Assembly (NCBI GenBank): GCA_963666995.1
Contig: OY762941.1
Span: forward strand, 5,208,001 to 5,272,000
DNA from: Syntrophobacter sp963666995
GTDB lineage: Bacteria; Desulfobacterota; Syntrophobacteria; Syntrophobacterales; Syntrophobacteraceae
DNA length: 64,000 nucleotides
Reading direction: 5' to 3'
Part shown: one piece after another, positions 53,187 through 61,962 of the stretch
Position numbering within the stretch: position 1 is the first letter of the stretch
Layout: each line of letters begins with the position of its first letter
Translations under genes and position numbers: made by a program
The notes under the pieces: model-generated
The model's database searches: none
Told to the model about the DNA's origin: nothing
What the model saw: only the letters and a program-made list of their open reading frames with translations

Positions 53187-53348
53187 TTATCGATGCAGTG
53201 TGCATGCGCGCCCTGCGTGAACGCCGCTCATCCCCGGCGCGTCGGCCTCTCCCCCGGATCCCCTGAGGTCGGGAAGGACCATCGCAAAGAAGACTTTCAG
53301 GGATGCAAGGATCGCCACCGCCAACATGATGTATTGATGCAGTTCCAT
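53187..53348 (-). CDS. Small membrane protein of 53 residues
   Basis: A perfect AGGAGGT precedes the ATG at 53348 by seven bases. The product starts MELHQYIMLAVAILASLKVF, a single N-terminal membrane helix, followed by a short Gly/Ala-rich polar tail with one Cys. Such short single-helix proteins are easily missed. The strong ribosome-binding site is the main support; no family is recognised. Confidence 0.5.
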   Translation of the reverse strand: MELHQYIMLAVAILASLKVFFAMVLPDLRGSGGEADAPGMSGVHAGRACTLHR

Positions 53349-53613
53349 AGCCGGTACCTCCTGTAGATTGGTTCATGCAACCCCGTCACGGACTTTGTTG
53401 TAAGTCTGTGCGAACGGGTTTCGATCAGATCATTCCAGCCTGGCGGGCCTTCCCGCGAGGCTGATCCACCCGGAGGTCCCACGGCTCGGGGCCGCCGGTA
53501 CTCGTGCAGCCGAGGCAACTGCAAAACTTGATGCCGGAGTTGCCTCTCTGGTTGAGAACACTGGGTTTGGCGCTATCATATTCACATTCCATCCTCAAGG
53601 TATCACAAATTTA

Positions 53614-53642
53614 TGTACAATACCCTCGTTGGTGTTTAATAT
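53614..53642 (+). promoter_or_regulatory. Sigma-70-like promoter of the repressor gene
   Basis: TGTACA (53614-53619) and TAATAT (53637-53642) are spaced by 17 bp. The -35 overlaps one arm of an ATGTAC/GTACAT pair (53613-53618 and 53644-53649). The promoter faces the repressor gene that starts at 53708. Confidence 0.5.
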
Positions 53643-53653
53643 AGTACATGAAT

Positions 53654-53667
53654 GGTTGATGTCAACC
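53654..53667. promoter_or_regulatory. Palindromic operator candidate of the S24-type repressor
   Basis: GGTTGATGTCAACC is a perfect 6+2+6 dyad just downstream of the predicted -10 box. Its size and place suit autorepression by the HTH protein encoded next to it. The whole stretch 53349-53707 is AT-rich and holds no other gene. Confidence 0.5.
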
Positions 53668-53707
53668 GATACTGGATTTAGAATCACAATTTAATAGAGG
53701 ATTGGAA

Positions 53708-54412
53708 ATGTCTATCGGAAGCCGCCTGGAAGATCTGAGAGGGAGCGTCCCAATCGTTGAGTTTGCACAACTGTTTGGGATTCACAAGAATACTTATTCC
53801 AACTATGTGAAGCACCAGAACATGCCTGACTGCAAATTCATCTTGGGTGTGTGCCAAAAATTTGGTGTCAGCACCAACTGGCTTCTCCTGGGAATCGGCC
53901 CTAAGTATCTCGACGAACAAGTCATCAGCGAGAACTCAAAAGGCTTCGGGGCAAAGGAACATCTCCTGCTCCCTCTTATCGGGACCTGGGTCATAGGGCG
54001 TGAAGGGGAAATAGTCCACGACGGAATCCTGGAGTATGTTCCCATTAAGCGAAAATGGCTGGAAAAGAACGTTCCCGATCTGAATGAGGATCGGCTGCGC
54101 GCATTTCTGCTGACCCGGGTGAAAAGCACTTACATGGTCCCGACCGTGAAGCCCGGCGACTTCATCCTCGTGGACACGGACCGGACATGCCGGGACCAGC
54201 CCGCAGAGGGAGCCATTTTTCTGGTGAGGCTGCCGGACGGGGAAAGGGCCATGAAACGTGTGACCCTGGCCAAGCTGGCCTCGGGTTGTAAAGTGTTTTT
54301 GTTTCCCGACAACACCACCGACTACAAGATCATCCAGTTCACTGTGTCTTCGAGCGAGGAACTCCATCGATTCATCCTTGGCCGTGTACTCTGGTTGTTC
54401 AGGGAATTGTAG
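53708..54412 (+). CDS. Phage-type repressor with HTH and S24-like domain lacking the catalytic Ser
   Basis: The product is 234 residues from the ATG at 53708, with AGAGGA upstream; TTG at 53702 is an alternative. Residues 1-65 are an XRE-like HTH (VEFAQLFGIHKNTYSNYVK). The C-terminal half follows the LexA/CI S24 fold (STYMVPTVKPGDFILVDT, AIFLVRLPDGERAMKRV). In the usual GDSMxP motif the Ser position is Tyr142 (T141-Y142-M143-V-P), while Lys183 may be kept, so self-cleavage seems lost. It may be a permanent or ligand-controlled repressor, perhaps a prophage relic, although no other phage genes are near. Confidence 0.85.
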   Translation: MSIGSRLEDLRGSVPIVEFAQLFGIHKNTYSNYVKHQNMPDCKFILGVCQKFGVSTNWLLLGIGPKYLDEQVISENSKGFGAKEHLLLPLIGTWVIGREGEIVHDGILEYVPIKRKWLEKNVPDLNEDRLRAFLLTRVKSTYMVPTVKPGDFILVDTDRTCRDQPAEGAIFLVRLPDGERAMKRVTLAKLASGCKVFLFPDNTTDYKIIQFTVSSSEELHRFILGRVLWLFREL

Positions 54413-54814
54413 ACGCCCGGCGAATGGCTCCACAAGCGACGTGAGTGCGCGGTACATGCTCTAAAACCGATGCTGGAGCGGCCCGTGGGCTTTATTTCCG
54501 AGGGGTTTCGCCAATCAGTGCCGCCGGGGTCGGGCGCGCGTCCGGCAAGGGCTGAAGGGTGCGCGTCGGGAACCGGAATCTGAATAATGTTTTTGGGACC
54601 TTATACTTACCCTGCGTGGGTTGCTTCCCGGGATAGATTATAATAAATATAACAAGCACCGCGGCTCCGGCGATGTCCGCCGCGGCAAAGCGTCCCTTTG
54701 CCGCAAGCAGGTTGAGTGCTTCCATGCCCGACCACCCACCGAACGGCACCCCCCCGGTGCCGATGAACGCCGCACCCTCCAGGCCGACGGCCCTTGGGCA
54801 GGAACAGGGAGACC
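54413..54814. other. Intergenic region with one weak frame
   Basis: A minus-strand frame (54492-54725) would give a short protein with one membrane helix, IAGAAVLVIFIIIYPGKQPT, but lacks a good ribosome-binding site. It may be a gene remnant. Nothing else is seen. Confidence 0.3.
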
Positions 54815-55267
54815 ATGACGGAACAACCCGAGAAACAATTCGACCCGAAGATGCATTCGGCCGAGCATATCGTCAATCGGACCATGATTCGAATGTTCGA
54901 CTGCAGCCGATGTTTCAGCGCCCATATCGAAAAGAAAAAATCAAAGCTCGATTATCGCTTTGACCGCTCCCTCACGGATTCGGAAGTGAGGGAACTCGAA
55001 AAGCGCGTAAACGAAATCATAGATGCCGATCTGCCCATCACGGAGGAGTTCATCCCGAGGGTGGAGGCGGAAAGAGACTACAACCTCCAACGGTTGCCGG
55101 AAGATGCCGGCGGCACCATCCGCATTGTCGGGATTGGAGACTACGATGCCTGTCCATGCATCGGTCCGCATGTGAAGTCCACCAGGGAGATCGGCCGGTT
55201 TCGGGTGATCTCCACCAGCTTCGAAGAGGGAGTGTTGCGGATGAGGTATAAGCTCGCGGCATCATAG
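54815..55267 (+). CDS. AlaX-like trans-editing protein (tRNA synthetase second additional domain)
   Basis: The product is 150 residues from the ATG at 54815. It keeps the zinc-binding set of the AlaX / ThrRS-AlaRS editing domain: HSAEH (His14, His18) and CPCIGPH (Cys115, His119). AlaX proteins hydrolyse mischarged Ser- or Gly-tRNAAla, or the related Thr error. A CSRCF pair at 30-33 is extra. It is short, like AlaX-S types, and lacks the synthetase part. It stands alone upstream of the hydroxymethyltransferase-like gene. Confidence 0.82.
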   Translation: MTEQPEKQFDPKMHSAEHIVNRTMIRMFDCSRCFSAHIEKKKSKLDYRFDRSLTDSEVRELEKRVNEIIDADLPITEEFIPRVEAERDYNLQRLPEDAGGTIRIVGIGDYDACPCIGPHVKSTREIGRFRVISTSFEEGVLRMRYKLAAS

Positions 55268-55494
55268 AAGAGCCGTGGGACACCGATCAAAGCGAGGGGC
55301 TGTTGCCCGAGTTGAATCCAAGAAAAGAATGAACCGTTTGTCCAGAAACGTCACCCCGGCAGGGTTCCCCCCAAGGGTCGCTCGGATCGGGCCGCACTGA
55401 TTTTACGGGAAACCACTGTCACCTGAGTAGCACTCCTAATAAAGAGGCTGCTAGGAAATTTCGTCCAACTTGCCGTACCAAAAGTGAAAACAGC

Positions 55495-55524
55495 TTGACA
55501 TGCCACTTCACTCTGCACTACAAA
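55495..55524 (+). promoter_or_regulatory. Promoter candidate upstream of the SHMT-like gene
   Basis: TTGACA (55495-55500) matches the -35 consensus fully; 18 bp later TACAAA (55519-55524) is a fair -10. It would give a leader of about 250 nt before the ATG at 55783. Confidence 0.5.
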
Positions 55525-55530
55525 GTTCCT

Positions 55531-55782
55531 CTGGCAGGAGCCACCATTCCCTCCAAAGGAATAAACCTTACGAAACTAGCGACATGGCAATCCAGTCTGC
55601 ACAACCGATCCCATTCAGCCGGATTGGCTCAGACAAGTGTATGGGGAATTGCCCAGTGGAGAGAATTGTCTTTTGCCCGGTCCGGATGCTCGTTATAGGC
55701 CGGGCTGACCGAAAGAGACATGACCTGGCCGATCCGATGATCCGATTCACACCGGGTGTCCGGTCATAAGGGGGGAGTATAA
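55531..55782 (+). other. Long 5' leader with nested hairpins, possible regulatory RNA
   Basis: AGACAA (55631-55636) pairs with TTGTCT (55666-55671), and inside TGGG (55642-55645) pairs with CCCA (55652-55655); TTTT follows. The leader does not match glycine, THF, SAM or cobalamin riboswitch patterns I know. It lies between a good promoter and the coding start, so attenuation is possible. The stretch 55268-55494 holds no gene. Confidence 0.3.
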
Positions 55783-57018
55783 ATGCTTCACTTGCTCAAA
55801 GACGATCCTGACGTTGCAGCGCTTATACAAAAAGAAGAATCAAGGATAGAGGACACCCTGGATCTCATTGCCGCCGAGAACCATTCACCCCGGTCGATCA
55901 TGGAAGCCATGGGATCCGTCTTTAACACCAAGACGATTGAAGGATACCCCGGCAAACGATTTCATGCCGGCTGCGTATATGCGGATGAAATCGAAAATCT
56001 GGCAATTTCACGGGGGAAAACACTTTTTGCCGCGGAACACATCAACGTTCAGCCCCACAGCGGCACTTCCGCCAACCTGGCGGTTTACTTCTCCGTCCTC
56101 AGGGTGGGAGACGGAATCCTGTCAATGGGTCTCCCGCACGGCGGCCATCTTTCGCATGGGCACCGAGCTTCGATAACGAGCAAGTGCTTTGACTTCGTTC
56201 ACTACAGTGTCGATACCGAAACCGAGCTTATCGACTACGATGAAGTGAGGGAACTTGCCGAAAAATACAAACCCAAAATGATCGTAGCCGGGGCGAGTTC
56301 ATATCCGCGGCTCATCGATTATGAAAAGATGGCGGCAATCGCCAAAGATGTTTCCGCTTTTCTCTTCGCCGACATGGCCCACCTTGCGGGCCTGGTGGCG
56401 GCAAAAGTTATTCCCAGCCCGGTGCCCTGCTGCGACTTTGTAACTTTCACGTGTTACAAGACGATGATGGGCGGCAGAGGCGGGGTAATTCTGTGCAAGC
56501 AGGACTATGGCAGGAAGATCGACAGTGCGGTATTCCCCGGTTGCCAGGGGACCAGCCCCGTCAATGTCATAGCGGCAAAAGCGGTTATTTTTAAGTTGGC
56601 CATGGCCCGGGATTTTGTGGATATCCAGAAGAAAACATTGCAAAATGCCGTCTTGCTGGCGAACGAGCTTTCCCGCAGAGGGTACCGGATCGTCTCGGGC
56701 GGCACGGACAACCACCAGGTTCTCGTCGATCTGGCATCGAAGGGATTCGTCGGCGATACTTCCGAAAAGACCCTGGAATCCGTGGGAATCATCGCCAATC
56801 GCAATGTTATCCCTCGAGATGCGGAAAACCCCGGTGCGGTGAGCGGGATGAGGCTCGGAACTGCAGGCATAACCGTCAGAGGGATGGGCGGGGAAGAAAT
56901 GGCGCAAATTGCCGATTTGATCGACGGTGCTCTTGTAAGCAGTGGAAATAGCGGCATCCTGAAAGAAATTTCTCAAAAAGTGAAGGCTCTGGCCCGAAGA
57001 TTCCCCGTGTATGGGTAA
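55783..57018 (+). CDS. Serine hydroxymethyltransferase-like enzyme with altered active site
   Basis: The 411-residue protein has the length and PLP fold of SHMT: Lys226 in TFTCYKTMMGGRGG, Asp197 and His200 in LFADMAH, His122 in GGHLSHG and SGMRLGT. Several residues that are near-invariant in GlyA differ, at positions that match the Bacillus numbering: Tyr51 to Thr, Tyr60 to Phe, Tyr61 to His, and the His before the PLP lysine (THKT) to Tyr. Glu53 stays. It may act on another hydroxy- or methyl-amino acid, or without folate. AAGGGGGGA precedes the ATG. It lies just before the amino-acid ABC operon. Confidence 0.88.
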   Translation: MLHLLKDDPDVAALIQKEESRIEDTLDLIAAENHSPRSIMEAMGSVFNTKTIEGYPGKRFHAGCVYADEIENLAISRGKTLFAAEHINVQPHSGTSANLAVYFSVLRVGDGILSMGLPHGGHLSHGHRASITSKCFDFVHYSVDTETELIDYDEVRELAEKYKPKMIVAGASSYPRLIDYEKMAAIAKDVSAFLFADMAHLAGLVAAKVIPSPVPCCDFVTFTCYKTMMGGRGGVILCKQDYGRKIDSAVFPGCQGTSPVNVIAAKAVIFKLAMARDFVDIQKKTLQNAVLLANELSRRGYRIVSGGTDNHQVLVDLASKGFVGDTSEKTLESVGIIANRNVIPRDAENPGAVSGMRLGTAGITVRGMGGEEMAQIADLIDGALVSSGNSGILKEISQKVKALARRFPVYG

Positions 57019-57313
57019 CCCTCACGCGGGTACCGAAGCACGAGGGCAAGACAGAGGTTGGGGGCCGAGGTCGACGGGAACCAGTCGTCCTGTCGTTGCC
57101 ATCCGTAAGGGGACGCGGAAGGGGGCTGTTGCGGTGTGACCCCGGAACAGAATGGTTTTTTCCGTCACCGGCTGACCATTCGAACCAAAACGGGGCAGCA
57201 CGGTGGGGGAATACCAAGAGTGAATCACGCCCTGCCGGGTCGGCGGCATTGCGGCACCGCAGTGTCACCCCGGGGGGCAACAACAAAAAACCCATTATTT
57301 AGGAGAGAAGTTT

Positions 57314-58447
57314 ATGAAAAAGGTATTCACGTTGTCGCTTCTCATGGTCTTCATCCTGGCAGGAGCCGCTCTGGCAGCGGACAATACCGTGCGCATCGGC
57401 GTGTATTTGCCCCTGACCGGCGCGAACGCCTACGGCGGTGAATTGGAGTTGGAGGGTCTGCAGATGGCCAGCAAAGAGGCCCCTGAAGTACTCGGCCAGA
57501 AGGTGGAACTCTTTGTGGTGGACAACAAGACCGACAAGGTCGAATCTGCCAACGCCGTGAAACGGCTGATCGACAAGGAAAAAGTCGTCGCCATCATCGG
57601 CACCTACGGATCCTCTCTGGCCATGGCGGGCGGCGAAGTGGCTGAAAAGGCGGCCGTGCCCATGATAGGCACTTCCTGCACAAACCCCCTGGTGACCCAG
57701 GGCAAGAAGTACATCTTCAGGGTTTGCTTCATCGATCCCTACCAGGGAGCCGGCGCTGCCACCTATGCTTTCAAGACCCTGGGTCTGAAGAAGGCGGCCA
57801 TCTTGGTGGACGTGGCCAACGACTACTCGGTGGGTCTGGCCAGCTTTTTCACCAAGTCCTATACCAAACTGGGCGGCGAGATTGTGGCCAATCTGAACTA
57901 CCAGTCCGGGGACCAGGACTTCACAGCTCAGTTGACTCAGATCATCAGCAAAAAACCTGACGTCCTGTTCATTCCTTCCTATTTCGCGGAAGGCGCCATT
58001 ATCATGAAGCAGGTTAAGGAACTGGGCGGCACGTTCAAAATCATGGGCGGCGACGCCATGGACAACCCCAAGATTACCGAGATCGGCGGCAGCGCTGTCG
58101 AAGGCTTCATCCACACCACCTTCCCCTACGATCCTTCGATGAAAGACATGAACCCGGTTGCCAGGAAGTTCACCGACGACTGGAAGAAGCTGCATCCGGA
58201 TAAGGACCCCAACGTCAACGCCGCTCTGGGGTATGACTCCTACATGATTACGCTTGACGCCATCAAGAGGGCCGGCAAGGCCGATCCCGAAGCCATCACC
58301 AAGGCTCTGGCCGAGACCAAGGGCTTTGAGGGCGTAACCGGCGCAACCACGATCAACGCCACCCACGACGCGGAAAAGCCCGTTGGCCTGGTGACGATCA
58401 AGGACGGAAAGAAAACCTACGTCGGGAGTATCACTCCGGAGCTGTAA
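57314..58447 (+). CDS. livK: Branched-chain amino-acid ABC transporter, substrate-binding protein
   Basis: The 377-residue protein has a signal peptide (KKVFTLSLLMVFILAGAALA) and a periplasmic binding fold of the Leu/Ile/Val family: GVYLPLTGANAYGGELELEG, IIGTYGSSLAMAGGEVAEKA and ALGYDSYMITLDAIKRAGKA. It is the first gene of a five-gene livKHMGF operon. The ligand is likely Leu, Ile, Val or a related compound; the hydroxymethyltransferase-like gene upstream makes another amino acid possible. The 295 bp before it hold no gene. Confidence 0.92.
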   Translation: MKKVFTLSLLMVFILAGAALAADNTVRIGVYLPLTGANAYGGELELEGLQMASKEAPEVLGQKVELFVVDNKTDKVESANAVKRLIDKEKVVAIIGTYGSSLAMAGGEVAEKAAVPMIGTSCTNPLVTQGKKYIFRVCFIDPYQGAGAATYAFKTLGLKKAAILVDVANDYSVGLASFFTKSYTKLGGEIVANLNYQSGDQDFTAQLTQIISKKPDVLFIPSYFAEGAIIMKQVKELGGTFKIMGGDAMDNPKITEIGGSAVEGFIHTTFPYDPSMKDMNPVARKFTDDWKKLHPDKDPNVNAALGYDSYMITLDAIKRAGKADPEAITKALAETKGFEGVTGATTINATHDAEKPVGLVTIKDGKKTYVGSITPEL

Positions 58448-58487
58448 GAGCACCGGCCCGACGTTCGATTCATGCAACGGCATCATC

Positions 58488-58518
58488 TCGGGGGAGGCGC
58501 GACGCCTCCCCCGATTTT
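58488..58518 (+). terminator. Strong hairpin terminator/attenuator between livK and livH
   Basis: A perfect 12-bp stem (58488-58499 with 58503-58514), a 3-base loop and TTTT follow livK by 41 bp. As the rest of the operon lies downstream, it likely acts as a partial terminator that keeps livK mRNA in excess. Confidence 0.85.
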
Positions 58519-58546
58519 CGGACGGTCATAGAGAGGAGCTCTTTTC

Positions 58547-59440
58547 ATGAGCGGCGCAATGTTCGTGCAGCATCTCCTGAACGGCCTGACGCTGGGCAGC
58601 CTTTATGCGCTGATCGCCATCGGTTACACCATGATCTACGGGATCCTGCGACTGATCAACTTCGCACACAGCGAGATTTTCATGCTGGGCGCCTATTCCG
58701 TGTTTTGGGGTGTCAGCCTGCTTCACCTGCCCTGGGCCGTAGCCCTGGTATTCGCCGTCGTCGCGGTCGCCGGCCTGGGAGTGCTGGTGGACCGGGTCGC
58801 TTATCGCCCTTTGCGCGATGCGCCCCGGATTTCTGCGCTCATCAGCGCCATCGGCGTGTCCTTCTTCCTGCAGAATCTGACTATCGTGGCCTTTTCGGCC
58901 CTTCCCCGAGAGGTCTATCGGCCGCCCTGGCTGGAAAACGTCATCATGATGGGAAACGTCCGCGTCCTGCCTTTGACCCTTGTGGTGCCTGTGCTTTCAT
59001 TTCTGCTCATGCTGGGTTTGATCTACATAGTCTATAAGACCAAGCCCGGGCTCGGCATGAGGGCCATCTCCAAGGACATTGAGACCAGCTATACCATGGG
59101 GGTGCCGGTCAACCGGATCATTGCGCTGACCTTCGGCATCGGTTCGGCTCTGGCGGCGGCATCAGGAATCATGTGGGCATTGCGCTATCCGCAGTTGCAG
59201 CCGATCATGGGCGTCATCCCCGGATTCAAGGCCTTCATCGCAGCCGTGGTCGGAGGCATCGGCTCCATCCAGGGTGCCGTGATAGGGGGACTGGGGTTGG
59301 GCCTCATCGAGATCATGGCGGTGGCCACCTTCCCCGAGTTGGCCGGCTACAGGGACGCCATCGCCTTTGTCATGCTCATCGGCATTCTGTTGGTCAAACC
59401 GACCGGCTTACTGGGTGAGAAATTGGAGGACAAGGTGTGA
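58547..59440 (+). CDS. livH: Branched-chain amino-acid ABC permease LivH
   Basis: The 297-residue membrane protein has about eight segments and the LivH signature GLTLGSLYALIAIGYTMIYG, then LGMRAISKDIETSYTMGVPV and FKAFIAAVVGGIGSIQGAVI. It pairs with LivM to form the pore. It follows the hairpin after livK, with GGAG shortly before the ATG. The stop overlaps the livM start. Confidence 0.93.
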   Translation: MSGAMFVQHLLNGLTLGSLYALIAIGYTMIYGILRLINFAHSEIFMLGAYSVFWGVSLLHLPWAVALVFAVVAVAGLGVLVDRVAYRPLRDAPRISALISAIGVSFFLQNLTIVAFSALPREVYRPPWLENVIMMGNVRVLPLTLVVPVLSFLLMLGLIYIVYKTKPGLGMRAISKDIETSYTMGVPVNRIIALTFGIGSALAAASGIMWALRYPQLQPIMGVIPGFKAFIAAVVGGIGSIQGAVIGGLGLGLIEIMAVATFPELAGYRDAIAFVMLIGILLVKPTGLLGEKLEDKV

Positions 59441-60483
59441 TGGACCGCAAAACCAAGATAATACTGAACATCGCGGCGGTGGCGGTTCTGAGCCTTTTTC
59501 TCTGGTGGGTTCAAAAGAACCTGGGCGGTTACCCGATCCAGATACTCAACCTCATCGCCATCAACATCATTCTGGCCCTCAGCCTCAACCTCATCTACGG
59601 CTTCACCGGCATGTTCAGCCTGGGACACGCGGGATTCATGGCAATCGGGGCCTATGTCTGTTCCATCCTGATCATGACCCCCGCACAGAAGGAGACCCTT
59701 TTCATCCTCCAGAGGGCCTTCCCCTGGGTCGAGGCGGCCGGCGCCCCGTTCCTGGTGGCGGTGGTCGCCGGAGGACTGGCGGCCGCTCTCATGGGGGTTT
59801 TGGTAGGTATCCCCCTGCTGCGGCTGGGAGACGATTACCTGGGCATCGCCACCCTGGGCTTTGCCGAGATCATCCGGGTACTGGCCAACAACCTGCCCCG
59901 CATCACGAACGGCGCACTCGGCTTCAAGGGCATTCCCGACTATGCCAACCTGTGGTGGAACTTCGGCTGGTGCGCGTTCACGCTATACTTTATTGTCCGG
60001 ATCATAAACAGCAACTTCGGCAATACCCTCATGGCCATTCGCGACGACGAAACCGCGGCCAAGGCCATGGGCATCAATATTTTCCGCTACAAACTCCTGT
60101 CCTTTGCCATCGGGTCTTTTTTCGCCGGAATAGGCGGCGCGTTGCTCGCCAGCCTTCTCACCACCATCGATCCCAAGATGTTCCTGTTCACCCTCACCTT
60201 CAATGTACTCATGATCGTGGTGACCGGAGGTCTGGGTTCCCTCACAGGTTCGGTACTGGCGTCCATCGCGATAACCATCCTGATGGAATGGCTGAGGTTC
60301 GTCGAGAATCCCATCTTTCTGGGCAACTTTGAATTGAAGGGTGTGCCCGGAATGCGCATGGTGGTTTTTTCCCTTTCACTCCTGCTTATCATACTCTTTC
60401 GGCGCGAAGGTCTGATGGGCATGCGGGAGTTCAAGTGGGATTGGGTTTTCGGCCTTTTCGGCAAGCGAGGTACGGTGAAATGA
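59440..60483 (+). CDS. livM: Branched-chain amino-acid ABC permease LivM
   Basis: The product is 347 residues from the ATG at 59440 (a GTG at 59437 is an equal option). LivM features: ILALSLNLIYGFTGMFSLGH, GDDYLGIATLGFAEIIRVLA, RDDETAAKAMGINIFRYKLL (the EAA loop that meets the ATPase) and NVLMIVVTGGLGSLTGSVLA. About ten membrane segments. It overlaps the livH stop at its start and the livG start at its end. Confidence 0.93.
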   Translation: MDRKTKIILNIAAVAVLSLFLWWVQKNLGGYPIQILNLIAINIILALSLNLIYGFTGMFSLGHAGFMAIGAYVCSILIMTPAQKETLFILQRAFPWVEAAGAPFLVAVVAGGLAAALMGVLVGIPLLRLGDDYLGIATLGFAEIIRVLANNLPRITNGALGFKGIPDYANLWWNFGWCAFTLYFIVRIINSNFGNTLMAIRDDETAAKAMGINIFRYKLLSFAIGSFFAGIGGALLASLLTTIDPKMFLFTLTFNVLMIVVTGGLGSLTGSVLASIAITILMEWLRFVENPIFLGNFELKGVPGMRMVVFSLSLLLIILFRREGLMGMREFKWDWVFGLFGKRGTVK

Positions 60484-61265
60484 GCCAGCAGATAATCCTG
60501 GAGACCAGGAAGCTCACCATGCTTTTCGGCGGTCTGACGGCGGTGAAGGATTTCAACGCCGGAATCCCGCAGGGAAGCATCGTCGGGCTCATCGGACCCA
60601 ACGGAGCGGGCAAGACCACCTGCTTCAATATGATCTCCGGTTTCTATAACCCCAGCGAAGGCCGAATCCTGTTCAAAGGGCGGGACATCACCGGCACCCC
60701 GCCCTATGAAGTCTGCCGCAACGGAATCGCTCGAACTTTCCAGAACATCAGACTGTTCGGCAACGGGACCGTGCTGCAGAACGTGATGGTGGGCTGTCAC
60801 GTGCGACAGAAATCGAGCTGGTGGCATCCCCTGCTCTTCCTTCCCTCGAACATCAGGGAAGAAGCCGCCATAACCAGGAAATCCCTGGGACTCCTCCACG
60901 TGGTGGGTCTGGAAGAGCTCGCCGACGAGAAGGCAAAAAGTCTGCCGTACGGTGCTCAGCGCCGCCTGGAAATCGCGAGAGCCCTGGCCACCGAGCCGCA
61001 GTTTTTGCTTCTGGACGAGCCCGCAGCGGGCATGAACCCTCAGGAGACCAACGACCTCATGACGTTTGTCCGTGATATCAAGGAGAAGTTCGATTTAACC
61101 ATCCTTCTGATCGAACACGATATGAAAGTCGTCATGGGCATCTGCGAGAATATATGGGTTCTGGACTACGGCGAGACGATTGCCGAAGGGCCGCCCGAGA
61201 GTATCAGGAAGAACCCCAAGGTCATCGAGGCTTACCTGGGAGAGGAGTGCATCGAGGATGCTTAA
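60480..61265 (+). CDS. livG: Branched-chain amino-acid ABC transporter ATPase LivG
   Basis: The product is 261 residues from the ATG at 60480, whose ATGA overlaps the livM stop. Walker A is GPNGAGKTTC, the signature is a modified LPYGAQRRLEIARAL and Walker B is LLLDEPAAGMNP; the H-loop lies in LLIEHDM. FGGLTAVKDFNAGIPQGSIV and ARTFQNIRLF are typical of LivG. It forms the ATPase pair with LivF, whose gene overlaps by 8 bp. Confidence 0.95.
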   Translation: MSQQIILETRKLTMLFGGLTAVKDFNAGIPQGSIVGLIGPNGAGKTTCFNMISGFYNPSEGRILFKGRDITGTPPYEVCRNGIARTFQNIRLFGNGTVLQNVMVGCHVRQKSSWWHPLLFLPSNIREEAAITRKSLGLLHVVGLEELADEKAKSLPYGAQRRLEIARALATEPQFLLLDEPAAGMNPQETNDLMTFVRDIKEKFDLTILLIEHDMKVVMGICENIWVLDYGETIAEGPPESIRKNPKVIEAYLGEECIEDA

Positions 61266-61962
61266 GATACACGATCTTCACGTTTACTACGGCGGCATTC
61301 ACGCCCTGAAGGGCATTTCCATCAATGTGCCCAGGGGGCGGATCGTTACGCTCGTCGGCGCCAACGGCGCCGGAAAGAGCAGCATTCTGAGGGCCATCTC
61401 CGGCCTGATCAAAAACATGAAGGGAAGCATCCTGTATAACGGCGCGGAGATCGCCGGAAAGAGCCCGGTCGATATCGTCCAGGCGGGAATCATGATGGCC
61501 CCCGAAGGCCGCAGGATATTCCCGCACCTCACCGTCCTCGAAAACCTCATGCTGGGAGCGTACAGCCGCAACAACAAGGCGGAAATCGCAAAAGACCTGG
61601 AGTGGGTCTATGAGGTGTTCCCGCGGCTTAAGGAAAGGCACGACCAGAAGGGAGGCACCCTCTCCGGCGGAGAACAGCAGATGCTGGCTTTGGCCAGAGC
61701 GCTCATGGGCGCCCCGGACCTTATCCTGCTCGATGAGCCTTCCCTGGGTCTGGCTCCGCTCCTGGTCAAGTCCGTCTTCGATGTCATCGTGAGTATCAAT
61801 CAACTGGGGAAGACAGTCCTTTTGGTGGAACAAAACGCTTTCGCCGCCTTGAAAATTGCCCACTACGCCTACGTGCTGGAGGTCGGGACGATAGTCCTCG
61901 AAGGCAGCGGCCACGAAATCCTGAAGAACACAAAGGTGTGCGAAGCTTACCTCGGCGGATGA
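61258..61962 (+). CDS. livF: Branched-chain amino-acid ABC transporter ATPase LivF
   Basis: The product is 234 residues from the ATG at 61258, inside the end of livG. MLKIHDLHVYYGGIHALKGI is the LivF start; Walker A GANGAGKSS, signature LSGGEQQMLALARAL, Walker B LILLDEPSLGLAPL and ENLMLGAYSR follow. It is the last transporter gene. The following gene, asparaginase-like, begins 160 bp later. Confidence 0.95.
   Translation: MLKIHDLHVYYGGIHALKGISINVPRGRIVTLVGANGAGKSSILRAISGLIKNMKGSILYNGAEIAGKSPVDIVQAGIMMAPEGRRIFPHLTVLENLMLGAYSRNNKAEIAKDLEWVYEVFPRLKERHDQKGGTLSGGEQQMLALARALMGAPDLILLDEPSLGLAPLLVKSVFDVIVSINQLGKTVLLVEQNAFAALKIAHYAYVLEVGTIVLEGSGHEILKNTKVCEAYLGG

Noticed and set aside
55501..55560. 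B12-box-like GCCACTT near the SHMT-like leader
   Set aside because: Only a partial match, with none of the remaining conserved riboswitch parts.
57299..58486. 395-codon minus-strand open frame
   Set aside because: Antisense shadow of livK.
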